From the NCBI RefSeq assembly GCF_016100455.1, contig NZ_JACFSK010000002.1, positions 75,321 through 139,320 of the forward strand: DNA of 64,000 bases, in the 5' to 3' direction. Made by a program: the position numbers and the translations under genes. Origin of the DNA: Bartonella sp. M0283. GTDB lineage: Bacteria > Pseudomonadota > Alphaproteobacteria > Rhizobiales > Rhizobiaceae. The notes under the pieces were generated by a model. The model did no database searches and had not been told where the DNA came from. It was given only the letters and a program-made list of their open reading frames with translations. Of this stretch, positions 47,613-57,362 are shown one piece after another (within the stretch, counting starts at the first letter, position 1; every line of letters begins with the position of its first letter).

Positions 47613-48956
47613 ATGCTAAACATTTTTAAACACGCGCCAAACAAACCGCGTGTCCCTGAAGCGGAAATCGACCCGCTTTATCGTCGTCTGCGTTGGCAGA
47701 TTTTCTTCGGGATATTCTTCGGTTACGCCGCCTATTATCTCGTACGTAAGAACTTTGCTCTGGCTATGCCTTCTCTGGTCGAACAAGGCTTTACCCGTGG
47801 TGATTTGGGTTTTGCCTTATCGGCTGTTTCTGTAGCTTATGGTATTTCGAAATTTATTATGGGGGCAGTCTCGGACCGCTCCAATCCGCGCGTTTTCCTG
47901 CCGGTCGGTTTGATTCTCGCGTCAGTTGTCATGCTGATCATGGGCTTTGTTCCATGGGCTACATCAAGCATTGCCGTCATGTTCGTGTTGCTTTTCATTT
48001 GCGGCTGGTTTCAGGGCATGGGTTGGCCTCCCTGCGGGCGCACAATGGTGCACTGGTGGTCACAAAAAGAACGCGGCGGTATCGTTTCTTTGTGGAACTG
48101 CGCCCATAATGTCGGCGGTGGTCTTCCTCCAATCCTCTTCATGCTTGGCATGGCATGGTTCAACGATTGGCATGCAGCCTTTTATATGCCTGCTTTTGCT
48201 GCCATTCTGGTCGCCATTTTTGCCTTTGCAATGATGCGCGATACACCGCAATCTTGCGGCCTGCCGCCAATTGAAGAATATAAAAACGACTATCCGGAAA
48301 ACTATTCGGAAAAGAACGAGGTTGAACTCACAACCAAGCAGATTTTCACCCAATATGTTTTGCCGAACAAGCTCCTCTGGTATATCGCTTTTGCCAATGT
48401 TTTTGTTTATCTGTTGCGTTATGGCGTTCTCGACTGGTCGCCGACTTATTTGAAAGAAGTCAAACACTTTGCAGTCGACCAGTCTTCCTGGGCTTATTTC
48501 TTCTATGAATATGCAGGCATTCCCGGCACACTTCTTTGCGGCTGGATGTCCGATAAGGTCTTCCACGGCAACCGTGGTGCAACCGGTGTTTTCTTCATGA
48601 CATTGGTAACCATTGCCACTGTTATTTACTGGCTCAACCCTGAAGGCCATCCCAATATCGATATGATCTGCATGATCGTTATCGGCTTTTTGATCTATGG
48701 GCCTGTTATGTTGATCGGTCTTCATGCTCTCGAATTGGCGCCGAAGAAAGCGGCTGGTACTGCTGCAGGTTTCACCGGTCTTTTCGGTTACCTTGGTGGT
48801 TCGGTTGCTGCTAGCGCGATCGTTGGTTATACGGTCGACTATTTCGGCTGGAACGGTGGTTTCCTTCTCATGATTGGTGGCGGTGTCATCGCTGTCATCC
48901 TTCTTGCTATCGAAATGGTTGGCGAACGCAAGCAACATAAAGAGCAAGCAAACTGA
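47613..48956 (+). CDS. glpT: Glycerol-3-phosphate:phosphate antiporter
   Basis: About 447 residues, 12 membrane helices, organophosphate:phosphate antiporter family of the MFS. The phosphate-binding arginines are present: Arg45 in [13 protein letters not shown], numbered exactly as in E. coli GlpT, and the second in [33 protein letters not shown] is the family signature. The ATG at 47613 has GGGAGG seven bases before it and gives this numbering; a frame 11 codons longer is rejected. It takes up glycerol-3-phosphate in exchange for phosphate at the inner membrane. No glp catabolic genes are adjacent. Upstream dyads suggest regulation. Confidence 0.95.
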   Translation: MLNIFKHAPNKPRVPEAEIDPLYRRLRWQIFFGIFFGYAAYYLVRKNFALAMPSLVEQGFTRGDLGFALSAVSVAYGISKFIMGAVSDRSNPRVFLPVGLILASVVMLIMGFVPWATSSIAVMFVLLFICGWFQGMGWPPCGRTMVHWWSQKERGGIVSLWNCAHNVGGGLPPILFMLGMAWFNDWHAAFYMPAFAAILVAIFAFAMMRDTPQSCGLPPIEEYKNDYPENYSEKNEVELTTKQIFTQYVLPNKLLWYIAFANVFVYLLRYGVLDWSPTYLKEVKHFAVDQSSWAYFFYEYAGIPGTLLCGWMSDKVFHGNRGATGVFFMTLVTIATVIYWLNPEGHPNIDMICMIVIGFLIYGPVMLIGLHALELAPKKAAGTAAGFTGLFGYLGGSVAASAIVGYTVDYFGWNGGFLLMIGGGVIAVILLAIEMVGERKQHKEQAN

Positions 48957-48996
48957 TCGGCGTTCCATCCGATAAAGTGACGCCAATCACAAAAAG

Positions 48997-49022
48997 AAGA
49001 CGTCTTTTGAAGAAGACGTCTT
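48997..49022 (+). terminator. Stem-loop after glpT, possible terminator
   Basis: Two copies of the self-complementary AAGACGTCTT (48997-49006 and 49013-49022) can pair into a 10-base stem with a 6-base loop. Only three T follow. A second hairpin GGTGCTGAA/TTCAGCACC lies at 49078-49105. Confidence 0.5.
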
Positions 49023-49479
49023 TCAAAGAAAAAAGTGTTTTATAAAAGCACTCTTTAAACTTGTTGCTGACAGGGCCGGTGCTGAAGGGTTCAACTTTCA
49101 GCACCACCGCCAATGACGATGACAGTGCCAAAGTTGTTATTGTTCATCGACTTCCCAGATAAAGCCGTTAACTATCTTCATCCGTGATATTTATAAAAGT
49201 TGAGCTTTCCCGTAAAACTATGGGAAATCCTACTCCCTTAAAGAGCCTTTTAGGCTCACACGAATGATTTGAGACGCACATCCCGTCTGTTTTTCATTGG
49301 GTTCATTCCATCCGCGTTTTATCCGGCTCTGCCCCGCCGGAAAACTGTTGCTACAAAGCTGATGGAGCCTTGGATAAATCGGTGCGACTTACCGTAACAT
49401 CAAGCCTGAAATGGATAAGCGAACGGGCGCGCGAGCTTTTGTCATTTTCAAATTATTGTTTATGAAAAGGCCTTCTTCC
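49023..49479. other. Intergenic stretch between convergent glpT and the dehydrogenase operon
   Basis: About 455 bases with a 9-base hairpin at 49078-49105 but no gene. No clear minus-strand terminator for the dehydrogenase operon. Confidence 0.4.
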
Positions 49480-51243
49480 TCATATCAAAGGACGGGGATT
49501 TTTCAGATATAAGCGCCTGATTGCATCAGCCGCCTTATAGGCAAGAGCTCCAACAGTTCCGGTCGGATTATAACCGGGATTTTGCGGAAAAGCCGAAGCG
49601 CCGACAACAAACAGATTATGCACGTCCCAATTTTGAAGATATTTATTGACGCTGCTATTTTCCGGATCGGCTCCCATTATAAAGCCGCCGACAACGTGGG
49701 AAGATTGGTATGGTACCGAATTCCAATGTCCTTTTGACGGCTGTTGAACAATTTGATCAGGCCCCATTGCCTTTGCAATCTCTGCAACTTTTCCGGTGCA
49801 ATAAAGCGCCATTTTTCGTTCATTGTCGGTGTAGTCATAAGTTATACGCAAAAGCGGCCGTCCGTGCGGATCCTTATATGTCGGGTCAAGAGACAGATAA
49901 TTTGCCGGTGACGAATAATTCGATGCTTCACAACCGATCGACATTGTGGACAGATAATGTTTCACCGTGGCAGCTTTCCATGTTTTCCCCCATCTTGGCG
50001 TATCGGGAGGAACTGGCCGGAACGCGATGGGAGCGGCGCCAATCGGCGTTACCCGAATACTGCCACCGCCAAAAAAGCCAAGCCCCGAATGGTCAAAATT
50101 GTCATTATTGAAATCGTCAATGCCCATACCGACAGCACCTGCGCCAATGAAGGGATTGAAAATCGTTTTGTCGTTGAAAAACAATTGAACATTATTGGCC
50201 GTCTGGTACGCATAATTTCGGCCGGTCGTACCACTCTTATCTATCGGGTTATAAGCCTTACCAACGCCTGAAAGCAGCATAAGGCGCACATTTTCAAGTG
50301 TGAAAGCCGAGACCACCACAATATCGGCCGGCTGCTCGTATTCTATTCCCTCTTCATCGATAAAGCGGATTCCTGTTGCGCGCTTTCCGTCACTATCAAG
50401 CATGACCTGCAAGACCTCGCTATTTACTCTCGCCGTGAAGTTTTTCTTCAGCATCAATGCGGGAATGACACAGGTGAGCGCACTTGCTTTCGAATAATTT
50501 GCGCAACCATAATTTGTGCAAAAGCCACAAAATGTACAAGGAGCCAAACTTACTCCGAGCTCGTTTGTATAGGCTTGCGAGAGAAGCGAAGAGGGAACAG
50601 GAAAAGAGTTATATCCCATTTTTTCGGCTGTTTTTGCAAACAATGCCGGCCCATAAGGCTGATCCATCGGAGGAGTTGGGTAGTCGCTTGAACGTGGCCC
50701 CTCGAACATATTGCCACCACGAATTTTTTTACCCCCGATATTTCCAGCTTTTCCCGAGGTTCCACAAAGTTTTTCAAACCTGTCATAGAAGGGTTCCATC
50801 TCTTGCCAATCGGTTCCCCAGTCCTGCAAGGAAAGAAAATCCGGAATAGCACCTTTGCCATATCGTTCTTCAAGATGGCTTCTCAAACGAAATTCTTCAG
50901 GTTGAAAGCGGAATGTAATTCCTGCCCAGTGAAGACCTGCGCCGCCAATGCCATTGCCGGGATGAAACGACCCCCAATGGCGCATGGGCAAAGCCGTTTC
51001 AGAAACGTTATTTCTAACAGTCACAGCATTTTGGCGCGGTTCCACCATCAATTCCTGACGGTCGTTATAACGCAATTCATCGGGAACTGTTGTTATGTTG
51101 AAATCGCGTGCGGTATCACGCCATGGCCCCCGCTCGAAACCGACAACGCTCAAGCCCTCATCAGCCAATTCGTTGGCGATAATAGCACCCGCCCAGCCAA
51201 GACCGACTATCACTGCATCGACTTCCGGCAATTTTTGCGTCAT
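49480..51243 (-). CDS. FAD-containing large subunit of a membrane-bound dehydrogenase (GMC family, gluconate/polyol type)
   Basis: A 587-residue GMC oxidoreductase. The FAD motif VDAVIVGLGWAGAIIANELADEG opens the protein, and the C-terminal active-site block has HVVGGFIMG with the catalytic histidine and NPGYNPTGTVGALAYKAAD with the FAD-binding end. A cysteine-rich patch CTFCGFCTNYGCANYSKAS at about residues 235-253 matches the iron-sulfur or disulfide region of gluconate 2-dehydrogenase and sorbitol dehydrogenase large subunits. No signal of its own: it is expected to be carried across by the Tat-bearing small subunit. It is the last of three co-directional genes. Actual substrate (gluconate, 2-ketogluconate, sorbitol or another) is undetermined. 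Confidence 0.88.
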   Translation of the reverse strand: MTQKLPEVDAVIVGLGWAGAIIANELADEGLSVVGFERGPWRDTARDFNITTVPDELRYNDRQELMVEPRQNAVTVRNNVSETALPMRHWGSFHPGNGIGGAGLHWAGITFRFQPEEFRLRSHLEERYGKGAIPDFLSLQDWGTDWQEMEPFYDRFEKLCGTSGKAGNIGGKKIRGGNMFEGPRSSDYPTPPMDQPYGPALFAKTAEKMGYNSFPVPSSLLSQAYTNELGVSLAPCTFCGFCTNYGCANYSKASALTCVIPALMLKKNFTARVNSEVLQVMLDSDGKRATGIRFIDEEGIEYEQPADIVVVSAFTLENVRLMLLSGVGKAYNPIDKSGTTGRNYAYQTANNVQLFFNDKTIFNPFIGAGAVGMGIDDFNNDNFDHSGLGFFGGGSIRVTPIGAAPIAFRPVPPDTPRWGKTWKAATVKHYLSTMSIGCEASNYSSPANYLSLDPTYKDPHGRPLLRITYDYTDNERKMALYCTGKVAEIAKAMGPDQIVQQPSKGHWNSVPYQSSHVVGGFIMGADPENSSVNKYLQNWDVHNLFVVGASAFPQNPGYNPTGTVGALAYKAADAIRRLYLKNPRPLI

Positions 51244-51262
51244 GTCTTAACCCCTTCCCCGT

Positions 51263-51994
51263 TTAATCCGGCAATTTGGCAATACTCACCGGTTCAATAT
51301 CAAGCTTTTGGTTATGTTGATGAATAAAGGCGCGGTAATCGTAACGCGCACCCGGAAACCCCAACATTTTCCAACTGACCATGTTTTTATTGCCCCCATA
51401 AATCGGATCGGCGAAAAAACCTTCCATAGTGTTTTGCAACACGATTTCAAAAAACAATTTTGCATCTATTCCCTGAAAGGCGATATTGCCTTCTTCCATG
51501 TCGTGCAAAACCCGATCACGTTGTTCGGGGGGCAAGGCGATAAATGACTGACCGAACTTGCTTGCGCAATATTCACTCAACGCTTTCAACCCCAAGCGGT
51601 AACGCTCACGCGGTGTCAACGAAGATTGGTCTCCTTGCTGGGGAGTGCCTTCCATGAAGGGAGCTGCCATATAATATTTTGCAAAATCGCCATATTTACC
51701 GGCAAGTTGCCTATCGATAAATTCGACACAGCCCGCTTCTTTTCCACTAATACTTAAGGAATCAGCCGGTATCAACTGCTCGACAATTGCTCCGAGAAGT
51801 TCGACTTCATCTTGTCTCAGGAAATACCATTTTCCGGCCGGAAAAACCTCCGGCATACTGACATCACCGGCAATCCAGTCTGGCACCGCGTTTACCACTG
51901 AAGCAAAGCTCGGAATGGTTGGTGTGAACGTCAAAAATGCTGCACCAGCCATCAAAAAATGTCGGCGAGAAAATCGGGCGGCACTGTTTTTCAT
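51263..51994 (-). CDS. Small subunit of membrane-bound dehydrogenase (gluconate 2-dehydrogenase subunit 3 family)
   Basis: A 243-residue protein of the gluconate 2-dehydrogenase subunit 3 family. The N-terminus has a twin-arginine signal, FSRRHFLMAGAAFLTFTP, so the folded small/large subunit pair should be exported by Tat. Family features include FFLRQDEVELLGAIVEQLIPAD (in part, LLGAIVEQLIPAD) and GFFADPIYGGNKNMVSWKMLGFPGARYDY near the C-terminus (in part, PIYGGNKNMVSWKMLGFPG). It lies 19 bases before the FAD subunit gene and 45 after the cytochrome gene. It has no known catalysis of its own; its role is assembly and export. Confidence 0.88.
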   Translation of the reverse strand: MKNSAARFSRRHFLMAGAAFLTFTPTIPSFASVVNAVPDWIAGDVSMPEVFPAGKWYFLRQDEVELLGAIVEQLIPADSLSISGKEAGCVEFIDRQLAGKYGDFAKYYMAAPFMEGTPQQGDQSSLTPRERYRLGLKALSEYCASKFGQSFIALPPEQRDRVLHDMEEGNIAFQGIDAKLFFEIVLQNTMEGFFADPIYGGNKNMVSWKMLGFPGARYDYRAFIHQHNQKLDIEPVSIAKLPD

Positions 51995-52039
51995 GCTCTT
52001 TTCCTTTACGAGAATGCGACGACGGAATTGATCATTTAT

Positions 52040-53317
52040 TCACCCGTCACCACGGCTTTTCTTGCGGGCTTCGAAAACTACATCTTTTCCGATCGGCGCG
52101 GCACGATTGCCCCAACTATTTCTGATATAATTGAGCACCGCCGCGATATCTTCATCCGACAAACTATTGCGAAAACTCGGCATGGTAGGTGCCGTCGGGT
52201 GCTTTTCTGTCGCGGTAGCGCGGTTGCCATTCAAAACCGCCATAACGGGATTTGTTAAATTCCGCATATCTATACTGCTTGGTTTTAAAAAAGCAGGTGC
52301 GATATTTTTCGTTCCTTCACCTTGAACGCCGTGACAGGCGCTACAATGAGCGCTAAATATCAAAGCCCCTTTTTGAAGTTCCGGACTGTCCGGCGCCATT
52401 GCTTTTTTTACGCCTATCTCTCCGGAGCCGGGAACGGATTTAAGGTAGGTTGCGATTGCCTGCAAATCTTTTTCGTCCACATGCTGGAGCGAATTGCTGA
52501 CAGCTGCGCCCATCGGACCAGTGGCAAATGCATGGGCATTATTACCCGTTTTAAGATATTGAACGACTTCCTCGTTTTTCCATGCTCCGATACCATTCGC
52601 GCTATCGGAGGTTATCTCCGGCGCGTACCAGCCTTGCAGCACTGCTCCCTGATAAAGCTTATCTAATTTATCGGCACCAAATATATTTTTCGGTGTGTGG
52701 CACATGCCGCAATGGCCTAAACCTTCAACAAGATATGCCCCTCTGTTCCATTCATCTGTTTGTCTACGATCCGGAACAAAGCCATCCTTTTTAAAAAACA
52801 AGGTATTCCATCCGATAACAAGAAAACGGATATTAAAAGGAAATTTAAGCTCATTTTTCGGCAATGAAGCTTTAACGGGCGGTAGGGTGAAAAGATAGGC
52901 TTTGATTGCCAGAATATCCTCATTGCTCGCTTGCGCAAAATTCGGATAAGGCATTGCCGGATAGAGGAATTTTCCTCCTCTTGACCGGCCATATTTGACG
53001 GCATTGATGAAATCCTGATCGCTCCAATCACCAATGCCGGTTTGCCTGTCCGGCGTGATATTACCGGCGGTAATTTTCCCGAACGGGGTGAGCAGCGGCT
53101 CACCCCCTGAAAAATCCGCTTTGCCTTTTTTACTGTGACAAGCGACACAATCACCAATGCGGGCAAGATAAGCCCCCCGTTTGATTTCTGTTCTTTTTAT
53201 TCCGGATAAAGAAAGGGGAGTAACGCCATTAATCGCCGGCCGCAAATTAATATAACTGACAATGGATAATAGAATGACAATAAAAAATATTGATGCAAAC
53301 AGGAAATAGCGTTTCAT
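52040..53317 (-). CDS. Triheme cytochrome c subunit of membrane-bound dehydrogenase
   Basis: About 425 residues with an N-terminal membrane helix or uncleaved signal (FLFASIFFIVILLSIVSY) and three CXXCH heme sites: CVACH at 57-61, CGMCH at 203-207 and CSACH at about 335. Methionine ligands are likely in PAMPYPNF, GPMGAAV and TMPSFRN. This is the architecture of cytochrome subunits of gluconate, sorbitol and alcohol dehydrogenases that pass electrons from periplasmic FAD to ubiquinone. The ATG at 53315-53317 is two codons inside the longest frame. It is the first gene of the operon, whereas many homologous operons place the cytochrome last. An imperfectly known dyad lies upstream (CGGATA/TATCCG, 53372-53392). 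Confidence 0.88.
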   Translation of the reverse strand: MKRYFLFASIFFIVILLSIVSYINLRPAINGVTPLSLSGIKRTEIKRGAYLARIGDCVACHSKKGKADFSGGEPLLTPFGKITAGNITPDRQTGIGDWSDQDFINAVKYGRSRGGKFLYPAMPYPNFAQASNEDILAIKAYLFTLPPVKASLPKNELKFPFNIRFLVIGWNTLFFKKDGFVPDRRQTDEWNRGAYLVEGLGHCGMCHTPKNIFGADKLDKLYQGAVLQGWYAPEITSDSANGIGAWKNEEVVQYLKTGNNAHAFATGPMGAAVSNSLQHVDEKDLQAIATYLKSVPGSGEIGVKKAMAPDSPELQKGALIFSAHCSACHGVQGEGTKNIAPAFLKPSSIDMRNLTNPVMAVLNGNRATATEKHPTAPTMPSFRNSLSDEDIAAVLNYIRNSWGNRAAPIGKDVVFEARKKSRGDG

Positions 53318-53895
53318 AAACAATAACCTTTCCCGCTGCTACAATTTCGACTCAAATTTTCTTGTATAAGCCGGATAACATCATAATATCCGATAAAGGA
53401 CGCTTTGAAAGTGCAATTTTATGTTATTTTTTCTTTGTCATGGGAGTAGATAACTTTACCCTTTGAAAATTCAAATATTTTATCGAAAATTCGACCAACG
53501 CATGCCGTTCCGTGTTTGAACTCATCAATTTTTCTTTGTTATCGAGCGAGGCCGCTATTCGTAACGACCAATCGTTTTCCGCGTTGAGAAAACTCGAAGA
53601 ATGAATGGATGAGTTCTATGTATTTTTGAAATTTTCTGATAATTATATAGTTTATTTTTATCATATAATAGGAATTACATTTTCAAAAATAGAATTTAAA
53701 AACCTGAAACAAGACTCAATTAATATAAAGAATATTTTTACTTATTTAATATATAAGAATAATGCAAAAATAAATATTTTTAAAATCTTAATACATGAAT
53801 ATATATAAACTTATATTGAAATGAAAGAATGAACTTGGGTAATCGAAAAGACGGGACAGGGCCGATAAAGCGGAAAACCGGTATTACCCAAATTT
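53318..53895. other. AT-rich gene-poor region
   Basis: About 575 bases. The part 53600-53820 is extremely AT-rich and holds an open frame of 67 codons (ATG 53605) full of Ile, Lys, Asn and Phe with no ribosome-binding site and no recognised relatives; I do not call it. A dyad CGGATA/TATCCG sits at 53372-53392 before the cytochrome gene. A long inverted repeat TTGGGTAAT (53835) / ATTACCCAA (53883), followed by T, ends the stretch at the GNAT stop. Confidence 0.5.
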
Positions 53896-54426
53896 TTAGT
53901 GTTGACACACCATGTAACGGGCATCTTCGCTATAAGTCAGCAATTTTTGCTTCAATTCCTTTGACACATCAACCGTTTTAAACCCGTTCTTCTGCCAAAA
54001 GAGTTGTGCCCCATGAACAGCAACAAGGGAAAGTTTGTCGAAATTTTCCCGCTCTGCTACATTGAACAGCAGCTCCACCGCTTTTTTGCCATTTCCCCCG
54101 CCTTGCGCTTCAGGCAATAAAGCAAGGTCGTGAATATAGAGCGTATCACATTTTTCCGGCAGTTTATGAAGCAGCTGGTCAAGAGCAGGAATGGAATTCA
54201 TTTTGTATGGATGGGCAAGGCAATAGCCATAAACGCTACTCGAGCTTGATTCATTATCGGATAAAATAAAGCAGGACAAAGGAGAAAGATTAAACTTTTC
54301 TTCGAGCACTGCATCCTCTTCCGGAAAATCCGGATGACAAAGTGAAGCGATCCGGCAGACATCTGCCAGATCGCTTTCTTTCATTAAACGCCAATATTTC
54401 ACGGTTCGATCAACCGTTAGCGACAT
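53896..54426 (-). CDS. GNAT-family N-acetyltransferase
   Basis: A 176-residue protein of the GCN5 fold. The acetyl-CoA-binding motif is LALLPEAQGGGNGKKAVELLF (in part, PEAQGGGNGKKA) at about residues 101-117, preceded by the strand DTLYIHDLAL and followed by LSLVAVHGAQLFWQKNGFK, the usual C-terminal motif B. The acceptor cannot be predicted. Its start overlaps the end of serA by 17 bases, so it is probably translated from the serC-serA transcript; an alternative start (MKESDL) 14 codons in would avoid the overlap. The glycine-rich GGG in place of the usual R/Q-x-x-G-x-G/A is slightly unusual. Confidence 0.82.
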   Translation of the reverse strand: MSLTVDRTVKYWRLMKESDLADVCRIASLCHPDFPEEDAVLEEKFNLSPLSCFILSDNESSSSSVYGYCLAHPYKMNSIPALDQLLHKLPEKCDTLYIHDLALLPEAQGGGNGKKAVELLFNVAERENFDKLSLVAVHGAQLFWQKNGFKTVDVSKELKQKLLTYSEDARYMVCQH

Positions 54427-56014
54427 CGAATTCCAGAGGTTGGGTGTGTTTGATACCCTTTATCTTGCGCAATTCATCAAGCACTTGATCGGGAATACGA
54501 GCATCAAGATAAAGAAGCGCGATTGCGTCACCGCCCGGTTCATTACGTCCCAAAGCGAAGTTTGCAATATTCACGCCGGATTTTCCGCAAATCGTACCGA
54601 TTGTACCGATAATTCCCGGTGTGTCGGTGTTGGTGATATAAAGCATATGCGGGCCGACCTCGGCATCAAGATTGATGCCCTTGATCTGGATAAAGCGCGG
54701 TTTGCCGTCAACAAAGCAGGTTCCGGCAATGGAACGGGTGCGCTTCGATGTTTTGACAGTCAGTTTGATATAGCCGTCAAAAATACCGGATTTATCGCGC
54801 TTGACCTCGGAAAGAATAATACCGCGTTCTTTAACGAGAACCGGTGCCGACACCATGTTGACATCGGCAAGTTGCGGGCGGATGAGACCGGCCAATGCGG
54901 CACTGATGAGCGCGCGCGTATTCATGGCAGCAGTTGAACCGTCAAACAGAATCTCGACTTCCTTGATGTCTTCCTCGGTCGATTGGCCAACAAATGCTCC
55001 GAGAACTTCGGCAAGTTTGACAAACGGTTTCAAACGCGGTGCTTCTTCTGCCGTAATCGATGGCATATTGATTGCATTGCTGACAGCACCGTTGATAAGG
55101 TAATCCGACATTTGTTCGGCAACCTGAATAGCAACGTTTTCCTGAGCCTCGGTCGTTGACGCACCAAGGTGCGGTGTGCAAACGACATTATCAAGGCTAA
55201 AGAGCGGGTCATCGGCAGCCGGTGGCTCGACTTCATAGACATCAACCGCAGCACCTGCAATTTTGCCCGACTTCAAAGCGTCGACGAGGTCTTTTTCAAC
55301 AACCAGCGCACCGCGTGCACAATTGATAAGTCTTACGCCATTTTTCATCTTGGCAATCGTTTCTGCATTGATGATATGGCGGGTCTTATCGGTAAGCGGT
55401 GTATGCAAAGTAATGAAATCGGCGCGCTTCAACAGATCGTCCAATTCGACCTTTTCGACACCAAGTTCTTTGGCTCGGGCATCCGAAAGGAACGGGTCAT
55501 AGGCAATGACTTTCATCTTCAATCCGACGCCGCGGGTTGCGACAATCGAACCAATATTACCACAACCGATAATACCAAGAGTTTTGCCGGTGATTTCAAC
55601 ACCCATAAAGCGGCTTTTCTCCCATTTGCCGGCTTTGGTCGATTTATCGGCAGCCGGCAATTCACGGGCAATAGCAAACATCAATGCAATAGCATGTTCT
55701 GCTGTTGTAATCGAATTGCCGAATGGCGTATTCATAACAATAATACCGCGCCGTGAAGCGGCTGGAATATCAACATTGTCAACACCGATACCGGCACGAC
55801 CAACAACTTTCAGATTTTTCGCGGCAGCAATAAGTTTTTCCGTTACTTTGGTTGCCGAACGGATTGCCAGACCATCATATTGACCAATAACTTCGAGAAG
55901 TTTTTCTTTATCTTTACCGAGTTCCGGTTTGAAATCGACTTCAACGCCGCGATCTTTAAAAATCTGGACAGCAGTCGGGGATAGTTTATCAGATACGAGT
56001 ACACGAGGTGCCAT
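54410..56014 (-). CDS. serA: D-3-phosphoglycerate dehydrogenase
   Basis: About 534 residues. It oxidises 3-phosphoglycerate with NAD, the first step of serine synthesis. Seen: the N-terminal VLVSDKLSPTAVQIF, GRAGIGVDNVDIPAA, the Rossmann motif GKTLGIIGCGNIGSIVA, RLINCARGALV, VCTPHLGASTTEAQENVA with the catalytic histidine, then the intervening ASB domain and a C-terminal ACT domain (HMLYITNTDTPGIIGTIGTICG) for serine feedback. This is the long, type I form. ATG at 56014 (MAPRVLVSD) has the strong site GGAGG; a longer frame adds 17 unsupported residues. It follows serC by 75 bases. Confidence 0.96.
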   Translation of the reverse strand: MAPRVLVSDKLSPTAVQIFKDRGVEVDFKPELGKDKEKLLEVIGQYDGLAIRSATKVTEKLIAAAKNLKVVGRAGIGVDNVDIPAASRRGIIVMNTPFGNSITTAEHAIALMFAIARELPAADKSTKAGKWEKSRFMGVEITGKTLGIIGCGNIGSIVATRGVGLKMKVIAYDPFLSDARAKELGVEKVELDDLLKRADFITLHTPLTDKTRHIINAETIAKMKNGVRLINCARGALVVEKDLVDALKSGKIAGAAVDVYEVEPPAADDPLFSLDNVVCTPHLGASTTEAQENVAIQVAEQMSDYLINGAVSNAINMPSITAEEAPRLKPFVKLAEVLGAFVGQSTEEDIKEVEILFDGSTAAMNTRALISAALAGLIRPQLADVNMVSAPVLVKERGIILSEVKRDKSGIFDGYIKLTVKTSKRTRSIAGTCFVDGKPRFIQIKGINLDAEVGPHMLYITNTDTPGIIGTIGTICGKSGVNIANFALGRNEPGGDAIALLYLDARIPDQVLDELRKIKGIKHTQPLEFDVANG

Positions 56015-56089
56015 TATGGCCTCCAAAAATTTTGTAAAATGGGGGAATGAGCGGCCTTGAAACAAGCCGCTACAAGGGAATCTTAATTT

Positions 56090-57253
56090 TTAAAGAGCTG
56101 CTTTTTCAGCCTTGAAAGCCCAGTCAAGCCATTCCGTCAATGCCTGAAGGTCGCGAGCCTCAATCGTTGCACCAGCCCAGATGCGCAAACCTGACGGTGC
56201 ATCGCGATAGGCGCCTATGTCATGAGCGACACCGGCTTTTTCCAGACGGTTGACAATAGCCTTAGCAAATGCTGCCTGTTTGTCGGCATCGAGTTTAACT
56301 ACGGCAGGATCAACAATTTTGAAGCAGACGGAAGTGTTCGAGCGGGTTGCCGGATCTTTCGCCAGAAATTCGATCCACGGAGTTTTTTTGACGAATTTGT
56401 CCAGAACAGCAAAGTTCTCGTCAGCCCGTTTCATCAATGTTTTCAGACCACCTATGGACTTTGCCCATTTCAATGCATCAAGGTAATCCTCGACACAAAG
56501 CATAGACGGCGTATTGATTGTTGCGCCCTCGAAAATACCCTCATTGAGTTTTCCGCCTTTTGTCATGCGGAAAATTTTTGGCAGCGGCCATGCGGGCGTA
56601 TAGGTTTCAAGACGCTCTACCGCGCGTGGTCCCAGAATAAGCACACCGTGGGCACCCTCGCCACCCAGCACTTTTTGCCAGGAGAATGTTACAACATCAA
56701 GTTTCGAGAAATCGAGATTTTGCGCAAATGCGGCGGATGTCGCGTCGCAAATCGTAAGCCCCTTACGATCAGCCGGAATAAAATCGGCATTGGGAACACG
56801 CACACCCGATGTTGTTCCATTCCATGTGAAAACAACATCACGATCAAAATCGACTTTGGTCAAATCCGGTAATTCACCATAAGGCGCTTCCAACTTGCGC
56901 ACATCGGTCAATTTCAATTGTTTGACAACATCTGTTACCCAGCCCGAACCGAAGCTTTCCCATGCCAGCATATCAACACCACGTGCTCCAAGGAGCGACC
57001 ACAGTGCCATTTCAACAGCACCGGTATCGGATGCGGGAACAATGCCGATACGATAATTTGCAGGAACTTCCAATACTTCGCGGGTGAGGTTGATTGCCTC
57101 AGCCAGCTTGGCTTTACCAATTTTCGCACGATGGGAACGGCCAACCGGCGCATTAGCAAGCGCTTCAACCGTCCAACCGGGACGCTTTGCACAGGGACCA
57201 GAAGAGAAATTGGGATTGTTCGGGCGCACGCCCGGCTCGTTTAAATTTGTCAT
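56090..57253 (-). CDS. serC: Phosphoserine aminotransferase
   Basis: A 387-residue PLP enzyme of class V aminotransferases, converting 3-phosphohydroxypyruvate and glutamate to phosphoserine. Seen: [61 protein letters not shown] and [20 protein letters not shown] with the PLP lysine. It represents the longer alphaproteobacterial SerC type. First gene of serC-serA, with a structured leader that matches the serC RNA motif, and an AAAGGG ribosome-binding site. Confidence 0.96.
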   Translation of the reverse strand: MTNLNEPGVRPNNPNFSSGPCAKRPGWTVEALANAPVGRSHRAKIGKAKLAEAINLTREVLEVPANYRIGIVPASDTGAVEMALWSLLGARGVDMLAWESFGSGWVTDVVKQLKLTDVRKLEAPYGELPDLTKVDFDRDVVFTWNGTTSGVRVPNADFIPADRKGLTICDATSAAFAQNLDFSKLDVVTFSWQKVLGGEGAHGVLILGPRAVERLETYTPAWPLPKIFRMTKGGKLNEGIFEGATINTPSMLCVEDYLDALKWAKSIGGLKTLMKRADENFAVLDKFVKKTPWIEFLAKDPATRSNTSVCFKIVDPAVVKLDADKQAAFAKAIVNRLEKAGVAHDIGAYRDAPSGLRIWAGATIEARDLQALTEWLDWAFKAEKAAL

Positions 57254-57274
57254 ATTAATCTACCCTTTCAGATA

Positions 57275-57345
57275 GCTCGCCTCTCGTTGGGAAGAGGTGG
57301 CCCGCTGACGTGATTATCCGAAAGGCACTCCCAGCACAAGTAAAA
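57275..57345 (-). promoter_or_regulatory. serC leader RNA element
   Basis: The serC leader, read on the minus strand, has a GC-rich stem-loop with CCTCT/AGAGG arms (57280-57297) flanked by GCGGGCCACC and GGCGAGCT, and an outer dyad GCTG (57332-57335) / CAGC (57304-57307). This resembles the serC motif described by Corbino and colleagues for alphaproteobacterial serC genes, a candidate cis-regulatory RNA with unknown ligand. Recognised from memory; alignment to the family model is needed. Confidence 0.6.
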
Positions 57346-57362
57346 AAATAGATTATCACAAA

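Noticed and set aside
48060..48986. Long frame antisense to glpT
   Set aside because: A 308-codon open frame opposite a well-supported transporter gene; residues are the typical shadow pattern with scattered Cys, His and Asn and no domain.
53605..53808. 67-codon AT-rich frame
   Set aside because: Composition reflects the base bias alone, no ribosome-binding site, no recognised relatives. Mentioned only as part of the AT-rich island.
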